NCBI GenBank assembly: GCA_020248405.1
Contig: JADCHQ010000024.1
Coordinates: 124,001 to 188,000, forward strand
Origin: Rhodocyclaceae bacterium
GTDB taxonomy: Bacteria; Pseudomonadota; Gammaproteobacteria; Burkholderiales; Ga0077523
Direction: 5' to 3'
DNA length: 64,000 nt
Position 1 is the stretch's first letter; each line of letters opens with the position of its first letter. The translations under genes were made by a program, and so were the position numbers. Shown here one piece after another: positions 17,898-26,977 of the stretch. The notes below the pieces were generated by a model. The model saw nothing but the letters and a program-made list of their open reading frames with translations, did not search any database and had not been told where the DNA came from.

Positions 17898-18250
17898 GCG
17901 TCGAAGCCCTTGTCTAGGTAAGCGTTGAGGGGCAATTCATCGGCCAGCAGCGCGATGTCGTCGTCCCGGGCCGGCTCGAGGGCGCGCCAGGTTACGAGGG
18001 CAGCCACCGCAATCGCCAACACCAGCGCAGGCAGCCAGTAACGGCGCGCGCCGTGCGGCCGTCCGAGGGCGCCCTGAACCGCGCCGCCGGCCATCCACCA
18101 CGCCGCGCCGTGCGCCAGGGACGGTTGCCGGATGCGGTCGACAGCGGCGGCACGCGCGGCCGCCAGGCCACGGGCAATGTCGGGATCGAGGCGCTCGAGC
18201 GAGGCGTCGAGCTGTTGCGCGATGCGTCGGGCCATTGGGTCGTCGGTCAT
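17873..18250 (-). CDS. DUF3619-like single-pass membrane protein, candidate anti-sigma factor
   Basis: The 125-residue protein has a cytoplasmic-type helical N-terminus (ARRIAQQLDASLERLDPDI, residues 7-25), one membrane segment (about residues 72-90, WLPALVLAIAVAALVTW) and a short acidic outer tail ending FDAWLDSSRQ. It resembles DUF3619. The ATG overlaps the sigma-factor stop by four bases, the usual place for an anti-sigma gene. No zinc HxxxCxxC motif is present. An anti-sigma role is inference. Confidence 0.72.
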   Translation of the reverse strand: MTDDPMARRIAQQLDASLERLDPDIARGLAAARAAAVDRIRQPSLAHGAAWWMAGGAVQGALGRPHGARRYWLPALVLAIAVAALVTWRALEPARDDDIALLADELPLNAYLDKGFDAWLDSSRQ

Positions 18251-18924
18251 GGTTGTATGCCCCGGGAGCGCAGGAATGCGGCGATGGCGTGGGTGGCCCG
18301 CGAGCAGTGGGTCTTGACGCTGCCTTCCGAGCACCCCATCACCGCCGCCGTCTCCGCCACGTCCAAATCCTCCCAGTAACGGAGCAGGAAGGCCTGCCGT
18401 TGACGGGCGGGAAGCCTTTCCAGGGCCACGCCGATCCAGTGCGCAACCTCGCCGCGCTCGGCTTGCCGTTCCGGGTCGGCCGCGAGCTGCGCAGGGCCTT
18501 CCACGCGCAGGGTGTCGAGCGGATCGGCGTCGGGCTGCTCGGCTGGCGCCAACGATGAAAGCAGCGTGGTCCACAGCGTTCGTACCTTCTGACGGCGAAA
18601 GTGGTCACGGATGGCGTTCTGAAGGATGCGCTGAAACAGCAGCGGCAGCTCCTCCACCGGTTTGGCTGCGTATCGACTGGCCAGACGCATCATTGCCTCC
18701 TGAACAACATCCAGGGCGGCGTGCGGATCGCGCAGCGCGAAGGCTGCGTGCTTGAACGCTCTGCGCTCCACTTCGGCAAGGAAGCGGGCCAACTCCTGTT
18801 CCGTTGCCAGACTGTGATGCTCCGCATCGCCCGCCGCCGGACCGTTCCGGTTGGCATGAGCGTTGATGGTAGCACCGGCCCTTTGCTTGGTCCGCTCGCG
18901 CGTCGCCCGTAGAATCGCGGGCAA
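18247..18924 (-). CDS. ECF-type RNA polymerase sigma factor
   Basis: The protein of up to 225 residues has region 2 ([22 protein letters not shown], then [19 protein letters not shown] for -10 binding). It also has region 4 ([27 protein letters not shown], then [14 protein letters not shown] helix-turn-helix). It lacks regions 1.1 and 3, so it is a small alternative sigma factor. The only recognised initiator is a TTG at 18924. Family members I recall start near [10 protein letters not shown] (about residue 40), so the true start is uncertain and the 5' end overlaps the algH promoter. The downstream genes suggest an envelope-related signal. Confidence 0.85.
   Translation of the reverse strand: MPAILRATRERTKQRAGATINAHANRNGPAAGDAEHHSLATEQELARFLAEVERRAFKHAAFALRDPHAALDVVQEAMMRLASRYAAKPVEELPLLFQRILQNAIRDHFRRQKVRTLWTTLLSSLAPAEQPDADPLDTLRVEGPAQLAADPERQAERGEVAHWIGVALERLPARQRQAFLLRYWEDLDVAETAAVMGCSEGSVKTHCSRATHAIAAFLRSRGIQP
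18887..18915 (+). promoter_or_regulatory. Candidate promoter for the algH-ruvX-pyr operon
   Basis: TTGGTC (18887-18892) and TAGAAT (18910-18915) are 17 bases apart. The expected start site falls only about 5 bases before the algH ATG, so use of this promoter would give an almost leaderless message. Treat it as provisional. Confidence 0.4.
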
Positions 18925-18926
18925 TC

Positions 18927-19487
18927 ATGGATTTCGTAAATCTCACCCATCATTTCCTCATCGCCATGCCGGGCATGGCAGACCCGAACTTCTCGGGCTC
19001 GCTCACCTACATCTGCGAGCACAATGAGCTAGGGGCCCTCGGCGTGGTGGTCAACCGGCCCACGGACATGACGCTCGCCAGCCTGTTCGAGCAGATCCAA
19101 ATGCCGCTGGGCTCCGCGGCCATGGCCGGGCAGCCGGTGTACTACGGCGGGCCGGTTCAGACCGACCGCGGCTTCGTGTTGCACCGGCCCTTGGGGGGCT
19201 GGCAGTCCACCCTCGCGGTACGAGAGGACGTGGGCCTCACCACCTCGCGCGACATCCTCCAGGCGGTATCGGAGGGGGCGGGGCCCGACGGCCTGCTGGT
19301 GTCCCTCGGCTATGCGGGATGGGCACCCGGCCAGATCGAGGACGAAATCGGCCGCAACGCCTGGCTCACGGTGGCCGCCGCACCGGCGGTGATCTTCGAA
19401 TTGCCTCCTCCGGAGCGGCTCGGCGCGGCGCTGCGATTGCTGGGTGTGGACCCGGCCATGCTGTGCGACGAGGCGGGGCATGCCTGA
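18927..19487 (+). CDS. algH: YqgE/AlgH family protein (UPF0301)
   Basis: The 186-residue protein begins [21 protein letters not shown] and contains [11 protein letters not shown] and [15 protein letters not shown], the defining motifs of YqgE/AlgH. The biochemical role is uncertain; the gene is nearly always next to ruvX and often to pyr genes. It overlaps ruvX by 8 bases. There is no clear SD before the ATG. Confidence 0.93.
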   Translation: MDFVNLTHHFLIAMPGMADPNFSGSLTYICEHNELGALGVVVNRPTDMTLASLFEQIQMPLGSAAMAGQPVYYGGPVQTDRGFVLHRPLGGWQSTLAVREDVGLTTSRDILQAVSEGAGPDGLLVSLGYAGWAPGQIEDEIGRNAWLTVAAAPAVIFELPPPERLGAALRLLGVDPAMLCDEAGHA

Positions 19488-19953
19488 GTACGAGACGGGC
19501 GCCGCTGCACGCCCCGCCGCGCCTCGCGACGGCGCGGTGCTGGCCTTCGATGTGGGCCTCGAGCGCGTGGGCGTGGCGGTGGGGGAACTGGGTCTTGGCA
19601 TCGCCCATCCCCTGGAAACCATCGAGGCGGCCGATGTGCGGCGGCGCTTCGACCGCATCGCCATGCTGGTGGAGCAATGGCGGCCAGCGCTGCTGGTGGT
19701 GGGGCTGCCGGTACGTGCTGCGGGGGGAGAGCACAGCTTCGAACCGGTGGTACGGCGCTTCGTCCGCCGCCTGGAGGGGCGTTTTGGCCTGCCCGTGGCG
19801 CTGGTGGACGAAACCCTCAGCTCCCGCGAGGCCGAGCGCCAGCTGGCGGCCCAGGGGGTCAACACCCGCCGCCAGCGCGCTGCCGTGGACCGCGCCGCGG
19901 CCCGCGAAATCCTGCTTACCTGGTTCGAGACTCGCGCCCGTGCCGCTGCCTGA
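19480..19953 (+). CDS. ruvX: Putative pre-16S rRNA nuclease / Holliday junction resolvase-like YqgF
   Basis: The 157-residue RNase H-fold protein has the first acidic motif as [15 protein letters not shown] (about residues 23-37), LVVGLPV for the second strand, and [15 protein letters not shown] and DRAAAREIL for the remaining active-site acids. YqgF matures the 5' end of 16S rRNA in E. coli. The ATG at 19480 was chosen because it lies after a GGCGGGG stretch and gives the usual length. It overlaps algH upstream and pyrR downstream. Confidence 0.9.
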   Translation: MPEYETGAAARPAAPRDGAVLAFDVGLERVGVAVGELGLGIAHPLETIEAADVRRRFDRIAMLVEQWRPALLVVGLPVRAAGGEHSFEPVVRRFVRRLEGRFGLPVALVDETLSSREAERQLAAQGVNTRRQRAAVDRAAAREILLTWFETRARAAA

Positions 19954-20446
19954 CCCCGAAGCGCTGCTCGCCCGGCTGGTGGAAGCCATGCGCCCGGACG
20001 TGGCGCCGTCGTGCGTGCTGGTGGGCATTCACAGCGGCGGGGTGTGGGTGGCGCGGCGGCTGCACGCGGCCCTGGGAATGGAGGCCGCGCTGGGCACGCT
20101 GGATGCAAACTTCTACCGTGACGATTTCGGCCGCCGCGGCCTCAAGCCGAGCGTGCAGCCCACCGAGCTGCCCTTCGAAGTCGCCGATGCCGACGTGGTG
20201 CTGGTGGACGACGTGCTGTTCACCGGGCGCACCATCCGCGCCGCGCTCAACGTGCTGTTCGACTACGGACGGCCCAGAAGAGTGCGGCTCGCAGCGCTGG
20301 TGGACCGCGGCGGGCGCGAGTTGCCCATGGCGGCCGACTGGATTGGCGGGCGCGTGGAGGTGCCCGACGATCGCATGGTGGTGGTGGAGCAGGATGCCGC
20401 CGGGCGGCTTGCGCTGTCGCTGACGGAGCGCGACGGTGTCGCCTAA
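19940..20446 (+). CDS. pyrR: PyrR, pyrimidine regulator / uracil phosphoribosyltransferase
   Basis: The 168-residue type I phosphoribosyltransferase has the PRPP loop [18 protein letters not shown] (about residues 90-107). Strand motif [16 protein letters not shown] and the DISFYRDD-like [13 protein letters not shown] loop are typical of PyrR. In Gram-positives PyrR attenuates pyr mRNA; in pseudomonads pyrR precedes pyrB-pyrC', and its regulatory role is less clear. The GTG start overlaps ruvX by 14 bases, and the stop overlaps pyrB by 11. No attenuator is visible, as the genes overlap. Confidence 0.9.
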   Translation: MPLPDPEALLARLVEAMRPDVAPSCVLVGIHSGGVWVARRLHAALGMEAALGTLDANFYRDDFGRRGLKPSVQPTELPFEVADADVVLVDDVLFTGRTIRAALNVLFDYGRPRRVRLAALVDRGGRELPMAADWIGGRVEVPDDRMVVVEQDAAGRLALSLTERDGVA

Positions 20447-21392
20447 CCCGCAGCTCAACCCCCGCGGCGAGCTGCGCCACCTGCTGTCCATCGAGGGCCT
20501 GCCCCGGGAAGTGCTGCTGCACATCCTCGACACCGCCCGGTCGTTCCTGTCGGTGACCGAGCGCGAAATCAAGAAGGTGCCGCTGCTGCGCGGCAAGTCG
20601 GTGTTCAACCTGTTCTTCGAGCCCTCCACCCGCACCCGCACCACCTTCGAGATCGCCGCCAAGCGCCTGTCGGCCGACGTGATCAACCTCAACGTGGCCA
20701 CGTCCTCGCAAACCAAGGGTGAAACGCTGCTGGACACGGTGGACAATCTCGCGGCCATGCACGCCGACATGTTCGTGGTGCGCCATGCCACCAGCGGCGC
20801 GCCCTACCTGATCGCGCGCCACGTCTCGCCCGAAATCCACGTCATCAATGCGGGCGACGGCCGCCATGCCCACCCCACCCAGGCGCTGCTAGACGTGTTC
20901 ACCGTGCGTCATTACAAGGGCGGCTTCGAGCACCTGAAGGTGGCCATCGTGGGCGACGTGCTGCACTCGCGGGTGGCGCGCTCGGAGATTCATGCGCTCA
21001 CCTCCCTGGGGGTTCCCGAGGTGCGGGTGGTGGCGCCGCGCACCCTGGTGCCGCCCCATGTGGAGAAGATGGGGGTGCGGGTGTGCCACGACCCGGCCGA
21101 GGGCTTGCAGGGCGTGGACGTGGTGATGATGCTGCGGTTGCAGAACGAACGCATGCGCGGCGCGCTGTTGCCCTCGGCCCGGGAGTTTTTCCGCCATTAC
21201 GGCCTCACGCCGGAGCGGCTGGCGCTGGCGGCGCCGGACGCCATCGTCATGCACCCCGGACCCATGAACCGCGGCGTGGAAATCGATTCTGCCGTGGCCG
21301 ACGGGCCCCAGTCGGTGATCCTTCCGCAGGTGACCTTCGGCATCGCCGTGCGCATGGCGGTGATGGCGATCCTGGCGGGGAGCGCACCGTGA
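20436..21392 (+). CDS. pyrB: Aspartate carbamoyltransferase catalytic subunit
   Basis: The 318-residue enzyme condenses carbamoyl phosphate and aspartate, the committed step of pyrimidine synthesis. [12 protein letters not shown] binds carbamoyl phosphate; HPTQALLD and the MHPGPMNRG loop are also present. It begins with a GTG at 20436. No pyrI is present; instead an inactive dihydroorotase follows, as in the Pseudomonas-type class A complex. Confidence 0.96.
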   Translation: MSPNPQLNPRGELRHLLSIEGLPREVLLHILDTARSFLSVTEREIKKVPLLRGKSVFNLFFEPSTRTRTTFEIAAKRLSADVINLNVATSSQTKGETLLDTVDNLAAMHADMFVVRHATSGAPYLIARHVSPEIHVINAGDGRHAHPTQALLDVFTVRHYKGGFEHLKVAIVGDVLHSRVARSEIHALTSLGVPEVRVVAPRTLVPPHVEKMGVRVCHDPAEGLQGVDVVMMLRLQNERMRGALLPSAREFFRHYGLTPERLALAAPDAIVMHPGPMNRGVEIDSAVADGPQSVILPQVTFGIAVRMAVMAILAGSAP

Positions 21393-22654
21393 GACTCGCC
21401 ATCACCGGCGGGCTGCTGGTGGACCCGGCTGCCGGCACCGAGACGCGCGCCGATCTGTACGTGGCCGAAGGGCGCATCGTGGCCGCCGGCGAAGCGCCGC
21501 AGGGCTTTCGGGCCGATCGCGTGCTGGATGCCGCCGGCCTGGTGGTGTGTCCCGGCCTGGTGGACCTGTGGGCGCGCCTCGGGGGCCCAGGGGCCGGGCT
21601 GGATGGCGAACTGGCGGCGGCCGTGGCCGGTGGAGTCACCCGGCTGGCCTGCCCGCCGGACAGCGACCCGCCCCTGGACGAGCCGGGTCTGGTGGAGATG
21701 CTGGCCCGTCATGCCGACAGCACGGCGCTGGCGCAGGTGCACCCCGTGGGGGCGCTCACCTGCGGTCTGGCCGGGGAAAAGCTTGCCGAGCTCGGTGCCC
21801 TGTCCCAGGCGGGCTGCGTGGCTTTTTCCCAGGGGGATCGTCCCGTGGCCGACCTCGTGGTGCTGTGGCGCGCCTTGCAGTACGCCACCACCTTTGGCTT
21901 TCGCGTGTGGCTGCACCCCGAGGACGGCTCCCTCGCCCGGGGCGGCGTGGCCCACGATGGCGAGGTGGCCGGGCGCCTGGGATTGCCCGGCATTCCCGCC
22001 CTGGCCGAGACCGTGGCCGTGGCCACGGCGCTGCTGCTGGCGCGCGACACGGGCACGCGCCTGCATCTCACGCGGCTGTCCTGCGCGGACAGCGTGGAGA
22101 TGGTGCGGCGGGCGCGCGCCGAGGGCATGGAAGTCACCTGCGACGTGTCGGTCCATCACCTGCATCTTTCGGAGCTCGACCTGGGCTACTTCGATCCGCT
22201 GTGCCGCCTGGAGCCACCGCTGCGCAGCCAGCGCGACCGCGACGCCCTGGCTCACGGCGTGGCCGACGGTACCATCCAGGCGGTGTGTTCCGATCACCGT
22301 CCGCTAGACGAGGACGACAAGCAATTGCCCTTCGGCGAGGCCGGGGCGGGCGCCACGGGCCTTGAACTGCTGCTGCCGCTGACGCTCAAATGGGCGTTGC
22401 ACGAGAGGCTGGCGCTGCCCTCCGCCTTGGCGCCGGTAACCACCGGTCCGGCCCGGGTGCTGGGTCTGGAGCTGCCCTCGCTGGCCCCGGGCGCGGCCGC
22501 GGATCTCTGCCTGTTCGACCCGGGTGCGTGGTGGACGGTGGAACGCGCCACGCTGCGCAGTCGTGGCGCCAACACGCCCTTCTCGGGTTACGAATTGTCC
22601 GGCCGCGTGCGTTGCACCCTGGTGGCCGGGCGCGTGGTCTACGAGTCGCGCTAG
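21389..22654 (+). CDS. pyrX: Non-catalytic dihydroorotase-like subunit (PyrC', PyrX)
   Basis: The 421-residue amidohydrolase-fold protein aligns with dihydroorotases along its length, but the metal-binding HxH of strand 1 reads [10 protein letters not shown] instead of DxHxHxRxPG. The late SDHAPH motif is changed to [10 protein letters not shown]. In this family such proteins are structural partners needed to assemble ATCase dodecamers rather than enzymes. The GTG start overlaps pyrB (GTGA). A separate active pyrC must exist elsewhere in the genome. Confidence 0.9.
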   Translation: MRLAITGGLLVDPAAGTETRADLYVAEGRIVAAGEAPQGFRADRVLDAAGLVVCPGLVDLWARLGGPGAGLDGELAAAVAGGVTRLACPPDSDPPLDEPGLVEMLARHADSTALAQVHPVGALTCGLAGEKLAELGALSQAGCVAFSQGDRPVADLVVLWRALQYATTFGFRVWLHPEDGSLARGGVAHDGEVAGRLGLPGIPALAETVAVATALLLARDTGTRLHLTRLSCADSVEMVRRARAEGMEVTCDVSVHHLHLSELDLGYFDPLCRLEPPLRSQRDRDALAHGVADGTIQAVCSDHRPLDEDDKQLPFGEAGAGATGLELLLPLTLKWALHERLALPSALAPVTTGPARVLGLELPSLAPGAAADLCLFDPGAWWTVERATLRSRGANTPFSGYELSGRVRCTLVAGRVVYESR

Positions 22655-22705
22655 CAGCATCCCCGGGCTCGCGCCCGTCTTGTTTCACACCTTCAGAGCG
22701 TCGCC

Positions 22706-24736
22706 ATGAATCCTTTGCTCGATTTTTCCGGACTGCCGCGCTTCGCCGAGTTCAAGCCCGATTGCGTCACCCCGGCGGTGGACGAACTGCTAGCCGCCAA
22801 CCGCGCGTTGGTGGATCGGCTGGCCGCCGATCCGCGCGAGCCCGGCTGGGACACATTCGTCCAACCCCTGGAGGATGCCAACGAGCGCCTCTACCGGGCC
22901 TGGGGACAGGTCTCCCACATGAATGCCGTGATGAACAGCCCGGCATTGCGCGAGGTCTACAACGGCAACTTGCCCCGCATAAGCCAGTACGGCACCGAGA
23001 TCTCCCAGCACGAGGGCCTGTTCCGCAAGTACAAGGCGTTGCGCGCCTCGGCGGGCTTTGCGACGCTGGGCGCGGCGCGCCAGCGCATCGTGGACAACCG
23101 GCTGCGCGATTTCCGCCTCGGTGGCGCTGAGTTGCCGGAGGAGCGCAAGCAGCGCTTCAAGGCCTTGTCGGAGCGATTGGCCGAACTGTCATCGCGCTTC
23201 AGCGACAACGTGCTCGACGCCACCAATGCTTGGGCGCATGTGGTGACCGACGGCGCCCAGCTGGCGGGCATCCCCGCGGATGTGCTCGACGCGGCACGCG
23301 AAGCCGCGCAGGCGGACGGCCGCGAGGGCTGGAAGTTCACGCTGCACATGCCCTCCTACCTGCCGGTGATGCAGTACGCCGAGCATCGGCCTTTGCGGGA
23401 GACGCTCTACCGTGCCTATGTCACCCGCGCATCGGAGTTTGGCGACCCGAAGCTCGACAACACGGCCGTGATCGCCGAGATTCTGGCGCTGCGCCATGAG
23501 CTGGCTGCCCTGCTGGGATTCGACAGCTATGCCCGCGTGTCGCTCGAACCCAAGATGGCGCGATCGCCAGACCAGGTAGCCGATTTCCTGCGCGACCTCT
23601 CCGCCCGGGCAAGGCCCCATGCGCTGCGCGATCTGGCGGATCTGCGCGACTTCGCGCTCGAGCGCCTCGGCCTCGCAAAGCTCGAGTCTTGGGACATGCC
23701 CTTCGCATCGGAAAAGCTGCGCCAGGCGCGCTATGCATTTTCAGAGCAGGAGGTGAAGCAGTACTTCCCAGAGGACCGGGTGGTACGGGGCATGTTCCAG
23801 GTGGTGGAGACCCTCTACGGACTGCATATCGAGGCGGACACGGCGCCGCTGTGGCACCCCGACGTGCGCTTCTTCCGCATCTGTGATGGCGAAGGCCGGC
23901 TGGTGGGGCAGTTCTACCTGGATCTCTTTGCCCGATCCTCCAAACGGGGAGGCGCCTGGATGGACGATGCCATGGCTCGCCGGCGCGTGGTGTCTGGCAT
24001 CCAGACGCCCGTGGCATACCTCAACTGCAATTTCTCTCCGCCTCAGGGCGGGCGCCCGGCGCTGTTCACTCATGAGGAAGTGATTACCCTGTTTCACGAG
24101 TTCGGGCACGGCCTGCATCACCTTCTCACCCGCGCCGAGGACTTGGCGGTGTCTGGCATCAACGGCGTGGAGTGGGATGCGGTGGAGCTGCCAAGCCAGT
24201 TCATGGAAAACTTCTGTTGGGAGTGGGCGGTGCTCGCCGGCATGACGCGCCATGTGGACAGCGGCGAGCCCCTGCCTCGCCCCCTGTACGACAAGCTGAT
24301 CGCCGCGAAAAACTTCCAGAGCGGATTGCAGATGCTGCGCCAGGTGGAGTTCGCGCTCTTCGACATGCTGCTGCACGACGGACGCTCCGAACCGTCGGCT
24401 GAAGCGGTGCTGGAGGTGCTGCGCCAGGTGCGAGAGGAGGTGGCGGTGGTGGTGCCGCCGCCATGGAACCGGTTCCCCCATTCCTTTTCCCACATCTTCG
24501 CGGGTGGCTACGCCGCGGGCTATTACAGCTACAAGTGGGCAGAAGTGCTTTCCGCTGACGCCTACGCGTTGTTCGAGGAAAACGGTGTCCTCGACGCAAC
24601 CACGGGGCAGCGTTTCTGGCGCGAAGTGCTGGCCGTGGGCGGCAGTCGGCCAGCGCTGGAGTCGTTCAAGGCGTTCCGCGGGCGCGAGCCGAGCATCGAC
24701 GCCCTGTTGCGCCACAATGGCATGGTCGCCGCGTAA
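22706..24736 (+). CDS. prlC: Oligopeptidase A (M3 metallopeptidase)
   Basis: The 676-residue cytoplasmic zinc peptidase degrades oligopeptides, including cleaved signal peptides. The catalytic motif is LFHEFGHGLHHLL with HEFGH at about residues 464-468; ENFCWEW provides the third metal ligand region. The C-terminal FSHIFAGGYAAGYYSYKWAE is characteristic of the PrlC/Dcp group. Length matches E. coli PrlC (680). Confidence 0.95.
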   Translation: MNPLLDFSGLPRFAEFKPDCVTPAVDELLAANRALVDRLAADPREPGWDTFVQPLEDANERLYRAWGQVSHMNAVMNSPALREVYNGNLPRISQYGTEISQHEGLFRKYKALRASAGFATLGAARQRIVDNRLRDFRLGGAELPEERKQRFKALSERLAELSSRFSDNVLDATNAWAHVVTDGAQLAGIPADVLDAAREAAQADGREGWKFTLHMPSYLPVMQYAEHRPLRETLYRAYVTRASEFGDPKLDNTAVIAEILALRHELAALLGFDSYARVSLEPKMARSPDQVADFLRDLSARARPHALRDLADLRDFALERLGLAKLESWDMPFASEKLRQARYAFSEQEVKQYFPEDRVVRGMFQVVETLYGLHIEADTAPLWHPDVRFFRICDGEGRLVGQFYLDLFARSSKRGGAWMDDAMARRRVVSGIQTPVAYLNCNFSPPQGGRPALFTHEEVITLFHEFGHGLHHLLTRAEDLAVSGINGVEWDAVELPSQFMENFCWEWAVLAGMTRHVDSGEPLPRPLYDKLIAAKNFQSGLQMLRQVEFALFDMLLHDGRSEPSAEAVLEVLRQVREEVAVVVPPPWNRFPHSFSHIFAGGYAAGYYSYKWAEVLSADAYALFEENGVLDATTGQRFWREVLAVGGSRPALESFKAFRGREPSIDALLRHNGMVAA

Positions 24737-24756
24737 GTCAGCGGGGAGGGGGAGGG

Positions 24757-25335
24757 ATGAGAGTCGTTGCCACGGTTGTGCTGCTGCTGATCGCTGTGGC
24801 TGCGCCGGCCTGGGGCGCCAAGCTTTACCGCTGGGTGGACGCCCAGGGCCGGGTCTTCTACAGCGACAAGCCGCCGCCCATCGATGCCCGGGAAGCCGAG
24901 AAGCTGCGCCTCAGCACCCGCCCGGGCGAGGTGGCGCTGCCCTACGAGGTGAGGGAGGCCGCCAAGCATTTTCCAGTAACGCTTTTCAGCGGCGATTGCG
25001 GCCCTCCCTGCGATGCCGCCCGAAAGCTTCTGGACTCCCGGGGTGTGCCCTTCGCCCTCAAGGACGGACACGACGCCGCGGTGCAGGAAGAGCTGAAGAA
25101 AATCAGTGGCGCAATGGAGGTGCCCGTGCTGCAAGTGGGACGCAGCTTGCTCAAGGGTTTCGAGGCGGGCCAGTGGAACGCAGCCCTGGACGCCGCTGGC
25201 TACCCGAAGTCGGTCCTCCAGAGGCCAGTGCCCTCGAAGAAGGAGCCCCCATCCACGCCGGGCGCCAAGCCAACGCCGGCCCCCGCGGAGGGCAAGCCCG
25301 CTGCGGGCCATTCCACCGCCGGCACACCCCCCTGA
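24757..25335 (+). CDS. Exported DUF4124 / glutaredoxin-like fusion
   Basis: The 192-residue protein has a signal peptide (cleavage near AWG, residue 20). A DUF4124 unit follows (KLYRWVDAQGRVFYSDKPP), then a glutaredoxin-like domain (PVTLFSGDCGPPCDAARKLL) with Cys81 and Cys85. MEVPVLQVGRSLLKGF supplies the cis-Pro strand and glutathione-site region. The tail from about residue 160 is Pro/Ala/Lys-rich and probably disordered. It is likely a periplasmic thiol-disulfide protein; its partner is unknown. SD GGGAGGG precedes the ATG. Confidence 0.82.
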   Translation: MRVVATVVLLLIAVAAPAWGAKLYRWVDAQGRVFYSDKPPPIDAREAEKLRLSTRPGEVALPYEVREAAKHFPVTLFSGDCGPPCDAARKLLDSRGVPFALKDGHDAAVQEELKKISGAMEVPVLQVGRSLLKGFEAGQWNAALDAAGYPKSVLQRPVPSKKEPPSTPGAKPTPAPAEGKPAAGHSTAGTPP

Positions 25336-25348
25336 GGACCACGACGCC

Positions 25349-26182
25349 ATGACCGCACCGATGGCGCCGCCCGAGCTGCAGACACTCAGGCTGTCTGTGG
25401 ATGCAGGCGTTGCCCGCCTCACGCTTCACCGGCCCGCCAAGGCCAACGCCCTGGACATGACCATGTGGCAGGAGTTGCGGGCGGCCATGGGCTGGATAGC
25501 CGCCACGCCCGCGGCAAGGGTTTGCATCCTCGATGCTTCTGGCGGGCACTTCTGCGCGGGCATCGATTTGTCCATGCTCGAAGTTTTGCGCTCTCCCGAC
25601 GCCAGCGGGTGCGAGGGCCGCAGCCACGAGCGCTTGCTGCACACCATCCGTGACCTGCAAGACTGCGTGAATTCCATCGAGCGCTGCCCCAAGCCGGTTT
25701 TGGCGTCCATTCATGGTGCTTGCGTTGGCGGAGGTATCGATCTCGTCACGGCCTGCGATTTGCGCTATTGCGGTCCTGCGGCGTGGTTCAGCGTCAAGGA
25801 GATCGATGTGGGGATCGTGGCCGACGTGGGCACCTTGCAGCGCCTGCCGCGCATCGTTGGCGAGGGTGTGGCGCGCGAAATGGCCTTCACCGCCCGCGCC
25901 GTGGATGCCCGCGAGGCCCAGGCCATCGGTCTGGTCAACCGCTGCTTTGACTCTGCCGATGCGCTGTTCGAGGGTGTGGCTGCCATGGCCGCCGCCCTGG
26001 CGGGCAAATCGCCACTGGCCCTGCGCGGCACCAAGGCGATTCTCAACCACGCTCGAGACCACGGCGTGGCCGAGGGCCTGGAATACGTGGCCGCCTGGAA
26101 CGCCGCCATGCTGCGTTCGGCCGATCTGGAAGAGGCGCTGGCGGCGTCGCGGGAAAAGCGCGCGCCGCGGTTCGGCGACTGA
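25349..26182 (+). CDS. Crotonase-family enzyme, probable dienoyl-CoA isomerase
   Basis: The 277-residue enoyl-CoA hydratase/isomerase fold protein has the oxyanion-hole strands GGHFCAGIDLSML and HGACVGGGIDLVTACDLRYC. The segment WFSVKEIDVGIVADVGTLQ closely matches the acidic residues of delta3,5-delta2,4-dienoyl-CoA isomerase (ECH1) rather than a hydratase. This isomerase shifts double bonds of odd unsaturated acyl-CoAs for beta-oxidation. No other fatty-acid gene is adjacent, so the substrate is inferred. It starts 13 bases after the DUF4124-glutaredoxin gene. Confidence 0.82.
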   Translation: MTAPMAPPELQTLRLSVDAGVARLTLHRPAKANALDMTMWQELRAAMGWIAATPAARVCILDASGGHFCAGIDLSMLEVLRSPDASGCEGRSHERLLHTIRDLQDCVNSIERCPKPVLASIHGACVGGGIDLVTACDLRYCGPAAWFSVKEIDVGIVADVGTLQRLPRIVGEGVAREMAFTARAVDAREAQAIGLVNRCFDSADALFEGVAAMAAALAGKSPLALRGTKAILNHARDHGVAEGLEYVAAWNAAMLRSADLEEALAASREKRAPRFGD

Positions 26183-26197
26183 CGCCTCCGGCCTACC

Positions 26198-26962
26198 GTG
26201 AGACTCGCCACCTGGAACGTCAACTCCCTCAAGGTGCGCCTGCCGCACCTGCTCGACTGGCTGTCCCGCGCGGCGCCGGACGTGGTGTGTCTCCAGGAGA
26301 CCAAGCTCGAGGACGGCAGTTTTCCCGTCAACGAGTTGCGTGCAGCCGGTTACGAGTGCGCCTTCTCCGGACAAAAGACCTACAACGGCGTGGCGATCCT
26401 GTCGCGCCTGCCCCTGGCCGAGACGGTGGCGGGAATTCCCGGCTATGCCGACGAACAAAAGCGCGTGCTCAGTGCCACCGTGGCGGGCGTGCGGGTGGTG
26501 TGCGTGTACGTTCCCAATGGCCAGAGCACCGACTCGGACAAGTACCGCTACAAGCTCGACTGGCTGGCCGCCCTGTCGGCCTGGCTGGCCGGGGAGTTGA
26601 GGCGCCACCCGGCGCTGGCGGTATTGGGGGACTACAACATTGCCCCGGAAGATCGAGACGTGTACGACCCTGCCGCCTGGAAGGATCAGGTTCTGTGCAG
26701 CGAGCCCGAGCGGGCGGCCTTTCGCGCGCTGCTGGCGCTGGGGTTACGCGACAGTTTCCGGCTGTTCGAGCAACCCGAACGCGCCTACAGCTGGTGGGAC
26801 TACCGCATGAAGGCCTTCCAGAGGAAGATGGGCTTGCGCATCGACCACGTGCTGCTCTCCGAGCCGCTGGCGGGGCGCTGCGCTGCCGCCAGCATCGATG
26901 TGCAGCCGCGCCGTCTCGATCGGCCCTCGGATCACGCCCCGGTGATCGCCGACATTACCTGA
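26198..26962 (+). CDS. xthA: Exodeoxyribonuclease III
   Basis: The 254-residue AP endonuclease/3'-exonuclease acts in base-excision repair. Active-site motifs are [32 protein letters not shown] and the final SDHAPV. A GTG start at 26198 gives RLATWNVNS, the expected N-terminus. It lies 15 bases after the crotonase gene. Confidence 0.95.
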   Translation: MRLATWNVNSLKVRLPHLLDWLSRAAPDVVCLQETKLEDGSFPVNELRAAGYECAFSGQKTYNGVAILSRLPLAETVAGIPGYADEQKRVLSATVAGVRVVCVYVPNGQSTDSDKYRYKLDWLAALSAWLAGELRRHPALAVLGDYNIAPEDRDVYDPAAWKDQVLCSEPERAAFRALLALGLRDSFRLFEQPERAYSWWDYRMKAFQRKMGLRIDHVLLSEPLAGRCAAASIDVQPRRLDRPSDHAPVIADIT

Positions 26963-26977
26963 GCGGGTTCACTCGCC

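Noticed and set aside
20390..20446. A PyrR-dependent attenuator before pyrB
   Set aside because: pyrR and pyrB coding sequences overlap, leaving no leader for an attenuator.
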